Origin: Brassica napus
Taxonomy: Eukaryota > Streptophyta > Magnoliopsida > Brassicales > Brassicaceae
DNA length: 64,000 bases
Direction: 5' to 3'
NCBI RefSeq assembly: GCF_020379485.1
Contig: NC_063452.1
Location: 41,531,148-41,595,147, forward strand
Shown here one piece after another: positions 55,331-64,000 of the stretch; position 1 is the first letter of the stretch; the number at the start of each line of letters is the position of its first letter. A program made the position numbers and the translations under genes. The notes below the pieces were generated by a model that did no database searches, was not told the DNA's origin, and saw only the letters and a program-made list of their open reading frames with translations.

Positions 55331-58300
55331 TGCAACTTTCGCCTCGAATGTACTGATGTAACACCAAATGCATCTGTTCTCACACCTCGATCTGGAGTGT
55401 TGTCGTACCAATCACAATAAAAAAAAAGTACAGCGAAATCAAACCATGCCCGGATAATTGATTTCCATAATCTCCCGTATGTTTCCGTAGTATACATCAT
55501 CTCCAGATGCAGAACAAACGCCAACATCATAAGTCGTACTCGAACGTCTCCTCTTTTGAGTTGTGAATGCATATCCTCGAGTACAAAATCTCGGATATGA
55601 CTTCACAACATACTCTGCTCCACGCACCATCTCGCGTATCCAATCGTCAAATGTTTCACCTCTGGTCATACCAGCAGACACCTATTAATAGCACATATAT
55701 ATATGTTATATCAATATATGTGAATTTGTATAAATATGTGATAAATAATATTTTAATTTGTTTAAAGCACTCACATAAGTAAACATCCATCCAGAAAATT
55801 CTCTCTGCTTCAGTTCTTCAAGTTCCTCCTCTGTGGCGTATCTATATTCGAACCGCTTTTCTGCCATGAAAATCATGTACATATGTTGACAATAATATAA
55901 TTAATTAAGATTTAAATTTCAACTTGTTAAAATAAAAATTTGTAAGCTAATTTATTTACCTCTCATATTGAAGAACATCTTCGCAGTTGGTGAGCAAATA
56001 TGTTTGCAAATGACTGCGCTCCTGCTCAGTAAGTCGACGGTCCTTTGGTTTTCCGCTAAGTCGTCCAACATCTGTGAAGATGTCTGGAACCGTAACATGA
56101 TATGTTGCCCATTCGCCTCTATCATCATGCCGAGCAGGTCTTTTGTTTTTGGTCTGCACTTCTGCTAGAAAGTAGAACTCGGCAAAGTTTGAATTTTCTG
56201 AATTTATCATTTGTGCGATTATAGAACTTTCCACCCTACTATAATTTTTCACAATCTTCTTCAAATGGTACATATACCGCTCATACAAATACATCCATCT
56301 ATACTGCACAAGACCACCAAGTTCCAATTCTCTTGCCAGGTGAATAACAAGATGCTCCATAATATCAAAAAATGATGGAGGAAATATCTTCTCAAGGTTG
56401 CACTGAATCACGACTATGTTAGTCTTCAAATTTTCAATACCTTCAAGAGTCACTGATCTCGTGCATAAATCGCGGAAGAAAGCACTAATCCCTGCAATTG
56501 CTTCATGAACATTCCGTGGTAATAGTTCCTTGAAGGCAAACGGAAGAAGGCGCTGCATCATTACATGGCAATCGTGACTCTTCAAGCCGATAAACTTTCC
56601 TTCCTTTCTTTTGACACAGTTACGTAAATTAGATGCGTAACCGTCTGAAAATTCCACATCGTTTAAAATCCAATCAAAGAACGCATCTTTTTCCTCTGCA
56701 TCAAGTCAGTATATGGGAAAAGGAGCCCTACCATTCTCATCAACATGAAGTTCTGAACGAGCACATATATCGACTAAATCCAGTCTTGACTTCAAATTAT
56801 CCTTTGTTTTACCTTGAACTTTAAGGATCGTGTTCACGAGATTGTCAAAAAAGGTCTTCTCAATATGCATGACATCTAAATTATGCCTCAGCAGATGATC
56901 CTTCCAGTATGGCATATCCCAGAAAATACTCTTTTTTGTGCCAGTTATGTAGTTTTCCAACAGGATCTACCGGATAATGCACATGTCCACCTTGGTATTG
57001 CGTCCTTTCTGCACCAAAATCTCTTAGTTGTGTCGACAAATCTACCCCACAAATTTCCGGAGGTGGACTGTCAAACACCCTCTTGTTCTTCGTAAATTAA
57101 TTCCTACTCCTACGATATGGATGATCAGGTGGTAGGAATCTCCTGTGACAGTCAAACCAACACGTTTTCCTTCCGTGTTTTAGTTGGAAAGCATCAGTGT
57201 TATCTTGACAATATGGACATGATAGCCTTCCATGCGTTGTCCATCCAGATAACATACCATATGCTGGAAAATCACTTACTGTCCACATAAGTACTGCCCG
57301 CATTTGAAAGTTTTCTTTACATGAAACATCGCATGTTTCAGCACCTTGAGCCCATAGTTGTTGCAACTCATATATTGGTGGCTGAAGAAACACATCAAGT
57401 GATCTCTTAGGATGCTCTGGTCCGGGAACGAGAATGGAGAGAAACAAAAACTCTCGTCGCAAGCACAAGTTTGGCGGTAAGTTGTATGGTGTAAGAATGA
57501 CTAGCCATAGAGAATACTGTCTTACACTCTTGCCAAACGGGCTGAAACCATCAGTACATAATCCAAGGTAGACATTTCTTCTCTCATACGCAAAGTCGGG
57601 ATATTTTAAATGCTTCCACGCTTTTGCATCTGAAGGATGTCTAATCTCACCATTTGTTGAATACTCCGCATGCCATCTCATTGGTTGCGCTGTGCGTTCA
57701 GACTGATACAACCTCTGCAACCTTTCCGTTAAAGGCAAATACCACATCCTTTTAAATGGCACTGGAACTCTTCCACTCGTATCTTTATAACGAGCATTTC
57801 CACAAAATTTGCATATAACCCGCTCTTCATCCGCCCTCCAATAAATCATGCAGTTATCGCTGCATACATCTATTACCTGATACGATAAACCAAGACCAGC
57901 TACCAGTTTCTGAACCTCGTAGTATGAACCAGGGGCTACATTATCCTCAGGTAGAATACCTTTTACAAAATCAGCAATCGCATCCACACAGTCTTCAGCC
58001 AAATTATAATATGTTTTAATGCCCATCAGTCTTGTTGCAGATGATAAAGCTGAATGACCATCTCTGCAACCTTCGTACAAGGGTTGCTTTCCAGCATCCA
58101 ACATATCATAAAATCTCATAGCTTCTGCATTGGGTAAATCTTCCCCTCTAAAATGATCATTTACCATCTGCTCAGTACCTACACCATAATCTACATCCAT
58201 TCTAATTGGTTCTTCTAAACTAACCGCAGGCTGAGATTCGCTAGTACTACCATATTCATAATCAGTTTCTCCATGATGATACCAAATTTTGTAACTTCGT

Positions 58301-58542
58301 GTAAACCCATTCAAATATAGATGAGTCCAAACATCCCACTCTTTAATAACCTTTCTATTTTTACAATTAGAACAAGGACATCTTAACATACTCGTTTCTG
58401 CTTCCGGTTGTCGTTGAACTAACCCCATGAATTCGGTTATACCTCGTTGGTATTCTTCCGTAAGAAATCTCGTGTTCGGATCCAAATGAGGTCGATCGAT
58501 CCAAGAACGATAATAATTTGAAGAAGACATGCTTTTTTTCAA
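55297..58542 (-). pseudogene. CACTA TNP2/TNPD transposase, three inactivating lesions
   Basis: It starts at 58542. The order is: a Transposase-associated zinc domain (WIDRPHLDPNTRF, CPCSNCKN); the Transposase_21 core (481 codons to a TAA at 57097); a continuation with a frameshift near 56955 (IEKTFFDNLVNTILKVQGKT); a TGA near 56710; a DUF4218 region (KSHDCHVMMQRLLPFAFKEL, 56657-55956); and, after introns, a DUF4216 region (CDWYDNTPDRGVRTDAFG) ending near 55297. The full set of domains is present, but the frame is broken. Confidence 0.85.
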
Positions 58543-58639
58543 TCAAATTCGTGTGTAAATATAGTATGTGAGAGGATGAAGAAATGGAGTGAATGAAGAG
58601 GTAGGGGGGGGGGGTGCGGGTATTTATAGATGAAATGCT

Positions 58640-58910
58640 GCCGACAGTACCGAGGAAATTCCGACCGACGGCAACGGCTCTTTCCTCGGGATTTCCTCGG
58701 AATTTTTAAAATCCTCAACGGCTCTCTTACGGCTATAATATATCCTCGGATATTTGTCGGTGTTTTCCGAGGAATATTACTTCCTCGGTATTTCATCGGT
58801 ATATTCCGAGGAAATTCTGAGGAAACCCAAATTTTGGGTTTTTTCGGAATTTCCTCGGAAATTCGTCGGAATATTCCGAGGATCTCATTTTCCGTCAGAA
58901 TGTCCGTCAG
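58640..58910. repeat. CACTA right subterminal palindrome array
   Basis: The same TTCCTCGGAATWTTCCGAGG-type units as at the left end, in mixed orientations, lie between the transposase promoter and the right TIR. Confidence 0.85.
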
Positions 58911-59208
58911 AATTACGATGTTTTCTTGTAGTGATTACAATAGGAAAGCCCTAACAAAATATTTACATAATATAAGAGAATATCTTATTGATATCATGAG
59001 AGATACAAGTGTATCTCTATATGCCCCCTCGAGATGAACGAACAGAAAAAAGTCCTATCTTGAAAGAATGTATGTTCAGTAAGGAGCGAGTGACCAGCTT
59101 GGCGAGAGTATCAGTTAATTGGTCCTTTAATGAGACACTAAAAAAAGCTGACTGAGCTAATTCTCAAATATAGTAGTAGTCTAATACCACATGGAGTTTT
59201 TCATGCGT

Positions 59209-59263
59209 GAATAGAGAAGAATAGATGTGTTTCAAAAAAAAAAAAGAATAGAGAAGAATAGAT
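59209..59263 (+). mobile_element. tail-only retroposon with 18-bp target duplication
   Basis: Perfect direct repeats GAATAGAGAAGAATAGAT at 59209-59226 and 59246-59263 flank only 19 bp, GTGTTTC followed by a run of A. This is the signature of a target-primed reverse transcription event that copied little more than the poly(A) tail. Confidence 0.7.
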
Positions 59264-59267
59264 TTAT

Positions 59268-59400
59268 TAGAGCACTTCCAACAAAAAGTTCTAAAATGAA
59301 ATTCTTAGAATAAAAAACAAAAATAGTCAAAAGATAAGAGAGAGAATAGAGAAGAGTTCTAAGACTTTTTAGAATTTTACTCGAACTCCATGTGATATTT
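59268..59400. mobile_element. fragment related to TIR element D
   Basis: TTAGAGCACTTCCAACAAAA at the left resembles the terminus of element D, and GTTCTAAAATG/TTTTAGAA words recall its inner arms. The right end was not found. Confidence 0.4.
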
Positions 59401-60226
59401 GTAGATTATTGATTGGTTGAATTTGTGTTTTACAATTAATTTTTAACTAGAGTTTGAACCGCGCATCCGCGAGAATATTGGTTCTTACGTTTTATAAATT
59501 GATATTTATTTTTAATGATTAGTGTTATATATTTTAGATGTGTCGCCATATAACTATTTGTATTCAAAAGATACGGATTGAATCATGTAATATAGTTATT
59601 TATGGTACAAATATTTCGAACCCGTTTCAGATACATTTGTTATTTGCATATTTTAGGTTCATATACACCAGCACCAAACCATCTAAACCCAGGAAGACCC
59701 AATTTAAAATCCACATAAATTTATAATATCCAAACGATGCCTAATTTCAAAACCTAAAAAAAATCTGATACACAAAAGAAACAATTCATACCTGAATGGG
59801 TATCCAAATGTCCATGCTTAACTGATTTTGTAAATAAATAAAAAAACTCTTTATATGTGTTTGGCTAAATTAAGAGAAATAAAAATAGTTTTTATCTAGT
59901 AAAATAGTTATATGGTGTGAAAAATTAAGTGATAATATATGTAATACATTTTCATTATTTTGATTTAGGTTTTTATTTTGTTCACATAAACTATGTCTTT
60001 GAATTATGTGGATTGGTTACGTAGTTTTTCGCCGATTGAAACTAAGATAATAAATAGTAAATTAGACTAAACCGAACTTGTAACCATATGCAAAACCCAA
60101 TTATTTTATATTTTGATTGTTATAATTGGTACAAAGTTAATATTGATTAACTAATAAATAAAAATCTGTATTATTATTATTATTATTATGGTAATATAAT
60201 GAATGATGTGATGTATCATTAGTGTA

Positions 60227-62600
60227 ATCTATATATATAAAAAACTGTTTGCTTCTCTCACAGGCTTCCACGTTATCGTCCACATAGGAAAGTCGCACGT
60301 CCTGGAGCCGCCACGTGTCCACTCACGCTAAACGCTCTGTTTCATTAAGTCTTCGGCGTAGTGGGCTTCGTTCGGGTGTTCTGTGTCTGGGCTTATCCAT
60401 ATCCGGCCCGAAAGCACAGAAGTCACCTCTGTAACCTTAATCATCTTCAGACAAGAAACGAAGGTCGCATCTCCCCATCCTTCGACGGCGAGTCGATGTC
60501 GTTTCCGCTTTACCTCACCAAAAAGGTCCGAGTTAAGAGCTCGTGTTTAATCCCATCAATTCGCTCCTCCACTACGTCGTCTTCAATGCTCTGATTCGAT
60601 CTGAAATGCGGTGATTTTACAGTATAAATATGTGTGAGATTTCTCCCTTCTCCATTTCACTGATTTGTTGTCGTCGTATTTTCAAGCACTGGCCGTTACC
60701 GGAGTCGGTCTAGATATCTCTCCACCGCCGGTTCAATCTTAGGGGGCATTGACTCTTCCTTCTAATTCAGCCCTCTCGGAGCGAGCAGCTTGCTTCTGTG
60801 ATTGTTGATGAGCAGAAGAAGTAAGGCGGAAACGTCTCCGGTGAGACTACAACTACGAGATTGGTACCTTCTAACGCCAACTCTAATCTGGAAAACGTAA
60901 AACCGAGCCTTGTGAGACAGATTCATCTCAGCGTAGTTTCATTTCCTCCATGACTTCCAAATGAGCCTACAATCTATGTATCCTTATTTTCTCTCAGAAA
61001 GTTTCTTCATTTCCAAGTGTCTTTTGTTTTGATTTTGATTTTTTTTGTATCAGATATATATCAAAGAGCGAAACTTTCGAGCTCACCATTTTTTTAACTA
61101 TTCAGTTAGATTTGATGTTGGTTCAAATGAACTTAATTATAGTTATGGGTCGCTACTTTTTTTCTTATATGAACAGGGTCTTTAGTCTGCTTCACTAGAT
61201 TTGGGTTTATATAGTGAATGGAATCACTCTGTTCTAAAGTTTATGGTACAAGTAAAATCTATCTGGGTTTGAGAGCTATGAGATTCTTAGTGTTCTATCT
61301 TTCTCTGATTCTAAGCGGTGGAAAACATTATTTTGGCTCTAAAAATTCAGATTCCTGTGTCAAATTTTCATGGTACTTGACAAGATTACAACTTTTCTTA
61401 CCATGAAAAGACATAAAATTTATAACTTGCATTGTTGTTTATAACTTGCATTGTTGTTGCTTGCTTTTATGTTAATTGTATATGCCTTGTGAGCTCATAG
61501 TAGTTATACATTTACAGGTTTTTGATCTTACAGATGTGAAACACCATGATTTTGTATGTTAAGGTTTGGCGTTTTTGGGACCTTTGCAGCGAAAGGGGAT
61601 GATTGCGCAAGAGAATGCAGACAAAAGATGCAGATCATGGTGTGTAATATTTATACATCTTTAACATTACCAATGTGAATTGAATTTGTTGAGTTTGTAG
61701 CAATGATGATGATGATAGGTAGCAGGTGGTGATGGTACAAGTGCTCGGGTTCGCCCATCTCTCCTCCCTATTTCTCGAAATATATCCATAAGTAGGTGGC
61801 GATGTCAATATACTGTTGACGGAAGTTATCAGCTGGCATAACTCCATGTATAGTAGTGACATTCTTCCCCTCTCAAGTGTTTAATACAAGTCATCCACCA
61901 TGGAGTTTTCTTTATAAATAAGCTTTTGATTGGAAATGGCTGAAAGTGATAAGGACCCAGTAAGTACTCTGGGTAAGTAAGTGTATTCATATAATAAGAG
62001 AATAAACAGCGTGTCATTGTTGGTTTGTTTCAAAGACGAGATAAAAAGCCTTACTAGAAGCTTTTAAGACATTTTCTTCCATGTAAAAGAAAAAGAATGT
62101 TATAAGAACCAATGTCTGTAAAAAAATCATCCTTTTATTATCATCAATCAACACTTCCAACAATTGTATACACATCTTGGACAGCAATAAAAAGAGCAAA
62201 TGGCATGACGTACTCCTTTAAAAGAGCAACATTTGAGTTTAGTTCCTGACCTACACAAACACAACAATAGTTGACATAATAAAACTCAGATTTCAGATGA
62301 AAAGGTCCAGGTATATAAATGGAATCACAGATGGTATATCTGTCGTTGAGCATCCGGTTAGTGTTGGCATTATTTCCAAAAACAAGGAGTCATAGCTTGA
62401 TGCTCAACAATGACATGTATGACCAAGAACATGTGAGAAATATAACACATTCTTACACCAAAATGATGTAGGACATTCAAAACAGAGGAAATATCTAATT
62501 TTATAACTGTCTAACTACTTATATTTTATACATATTATGATATTTATATACTAAATAAACATTGATAATATATAATCAAAACTAAATTTAAACAAAAAAA
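60227..62600 (+). mobile_element. possible Helitron with GC-rich captured sequence
   Basis: TCTATATATATAAAAAACTG near 60228, preceded by A, resembles the 5' terminus of Brassicaceae Helitrons. The following CACGTTATCGTCCACATAGG region and a GC-richer, gene-like stretch (60400-60950) would fit captured exons. No Rep/helicase and no clear CTRR hairpin 3' end were found, so the right limit is arbitrary. A 19-bp tandem duplication (TATAACTTGCATTGTTGTT) lies near 61420-61458. Confidence 0.3.
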
Positions 62601-62609
62601 ACAGGACTT

Positions 62610-63060
62610 TTTGCAGAATTGACCTATAACTTAAAGTCAAACACAAAACTAACCTCCTTTTTTTTTGAAAATTGGTTTTGCCCTATTCACCCCACAAATT
62701 CATATAATTTACGAAAATGCCATCAATTTTTTTTTCCTTTTTTTTTTTGAAAATGACATTTTTACTCTTTCACCCTCATCATCTTCAAGTAATTACAAGA
62801 TTGTCATTGTCATCAATACCACAACCACCATGAACAACCAATTTGAAGCTCTTAATGCTCCCAAAATCGATTTACCCTTCTTCTTTTTCCATTCTTGTGA
62901 ACTAAACACAACATATCTTTCACTTTCTCTCCACAATGAGCTAAAAAAACCCAAGATTTTGATTCTAATATTTTTATGGTTCATAGAGTCATAGAAGCTA
63001 ACGATTCTGGGTGGGTCACTTTCGTTTGTGATTCTGTGTGCTTGGAGAAGCCTTATGTAT
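62610..63060. other. flank of the AGTCGTC palindrome, no gene
   Basis: Low-complexity T-rich sequence containing a short plus-strand frame (62830-62994, MNNQFEALNAPKIDLPF at its start). The words AAAACTAACCTCC and TTGACCTATAACTT recall the palindrome that follows, so the element may begin here. Confidence 0.35.
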
Positions 63061-64000
63061 GCTAAGGAACTTATCTCACCAATTTAAGGTATGACATCGA
63101 GTTTTTTTCCAGATCTGTTCGTCAGACGACTTACTTGGGAAGTCGTCTGGCTGTAGACAACTTACCTGGAAGTCGTCTGGTCAACGCAGAGGTTATTTTT
63201 GCAATTGACTTTGAAATTTGTAACCTGAGACGACTGAAAGTTAAGTCGTCTGTTTTTGTTTGGTTTCAAAAAAATTTCCAAAGAACCTAGACGACTTACA
63301 TTTCAGTCGTCTTAGGTTAGTTTTGCATTTGACTGGATAATTTCAGAAGTTTGACTTCCCCAGACGACTTACATTTCAGTCGTTTGGCGAAAATTAAAAT
63401 AATAATATTTTTTTTTTAAAGTAGACGACTTACAGTTAAGTCGTCATAGGTTAGTTTTGCAATTGAAAAAAAAACTTCAAAATTTAATTATACACAGACG
63501 ACTTATACTTCAGTCGTCCATGAGACGACTTACTTGTAAGTCGTCCAGGATTTTTTTCTGAGATTCTGGTCAAACCTCGTAAATCCTGGACGACTTACAT
63601 TTCAGTCGTCTCGTGGACGACTGAATTATAAGTCGTCTGTGTATAATTAAATCTTGAAGTTTTTTTTTTCAATTGCAAAACTAACCTATGACGACTTAAC
63701 TGTAAGTCGTCTACTTTTTAAAAAATATTATTATTTTAATTTTCACTAGACGACTGAAATGTAAGTCGTCCAGAAAAGTCAAACTTCTGAAATTATCCAG
63801 TCAAATGCAAAACTAACCTATGACGACTGAAATGTAAGTCGTCTAGCTTTTTTGGAGTTTTTTTTAGCCAAACAATAGTAGACGACTTATTTTTCAGTCG
63901 TCCGAAATAACAGATTTCAAAGTCAATTGCAAAAATAACCTCTGTGTTGACCAGACAACGTATAGTTTAGTCGTCTGGACAACTTAGATTGAAGTCGTCC
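63060..64000. repeat. giant palindrome of AGTCGTC/GACGACT repeats, runs off the window
   Basis: More than twenty copies of AGTCGTC or its complement, mostly as dyads like GACGACTTACATTTCAGTCG, spaced tens of bases apart. The arms (about 63179-63555 and 63575-63951) are inverted copies of each other: GCAGAGGTTATTTTTGCAAT on the left against ATTGCAAAAATAACCTCTG on the right. The centre is near 63565. The inversion continues at both outer ends. It is non-coding. Confidence 0.85.

Larger units (their letters stand above)
53138..58933 (-). mobile_element. 5.8-kb CACTA (En/Spm) transposon
   Basis: The terminal inverted repeats are CACTACAAGAAAACA and TGTTTTCTTGTAGTG. The 3-bp target duplication ATT lies at 53135-53137 and 58934-58936. 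Subterminal regions are packed with short palindromic repeats. Inside, on the minus strand, are a TNP2-type transposase with accessory domains and a second gene of the Transposase_24 type. Both carry stop codons or frameshifts, so the copy appears non-autonomous now. Confidence 0.97.
53040..59210 (-). mobile_element. old Copia remnant (pol end and LTR) hosting the CACTA element
   Basis: On the minus strand from about 59210 to 59035, the translation resembles the Copia RNase H tail: a KLHVVLDYYYI-like start, SLKDQLTDTLAKLVT and LLNIHSFKIGLF. A purine tract (CTCGAGGGGG) follows. LTR-like sequence then runs from about 59026 to 58934 and, beyond the CACTA element, from 53137 to about 53050, ending near ATCATCATCA. 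The two LTR parts join at the 3-bp ATT target. The element is truncated, and no second LTR was found. Confidence 0.6.

Noticed and set aside
63060..64000. CRISPR-like array (regular short repeats with spacers)
   Set aside because: The repeats are dyads in both orientations, the spacers are themselves repeated and inverted, and the genome is a plant.

Overview
This is a window of a plant nuclear genome, almost certainly a Brassicaceae crop relative (Brassica or Raphanus type). The evidence is plant-type split genes with GT/AG introns, AT-rich intergenic DNA and dense retrotransposon, CACTA, MITE and telomere-like repeat content. Five host genes can be read. From memory, their order and strands match Arabidopsis chromosome 5 around At5g53045 to At5g53110; this collinearity is an inference to be checked.

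Layout. 1-8.0 kb: AT-rich direct repeats, a MULE-like MITE with a telomere-like core, and a decayed LINE on the + strand. 8.1-12.9 kb: a four-exon PCC1-like KEOPS subunit gene and a ten-exon alpha/beta hydrolase gene, both on the - strand. 12.9-21.3 kb: a tandemly duplicated segment next to the hydrolase 5' end. One copy carries a complete Copia element; the other carries two retroposon copies in inverted orientation. 21.3-26.8 kb: an unidentified exon-like ORF, a SINE with a 19-bp target duplication, and two large foldback elements. 26.9-32.9 kb: a KH-domain gene (RCF3/HOS5 type, eight exons) and a bL9-type organellar ribosomal protein gene (five exons), both on the + strand. 33-38 kb: AT-rich DNA without a recognisable gene.

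38.1-51.5 kb: a two-exon RING-H2 gene of the ATL20/21/22 (GUB_WAK_bind) type. Its single intron is about 12.3 kb and is filled with mobile DNA: a truncated telomere-like MITE, a chain of four TIR elements joined end to end through shared TTA trinucleotides (one carrying captured gene fragments and a hAT MITE), and a complete Copia element on the - strand. 51.8-59.3 kb: another telomere-like MITE and a 5.8-kb CACTA element inserted in the LTR of an older Copia remnant. 59.3-64 kb: MITE and possible Helitron debris, then a very large palindrome built from repeats of AGTCGTC that runs past the window end.

The host genes are housekeeping or regulatory: tRNA t6A modification, a hydrolase, stress and RNA-processing control, organellar translation, and a membrane ubiquitin ligase. 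They do not form one pathway. The novelty lies in the mobile-element architecture: the TTA-linked element chain in the RING gene intron, the telomere-repeat MITE family with 9-10 bp target duplications, and the foldback structures. All coordinates and counts were read by eye, and percent identities are hand estimates.
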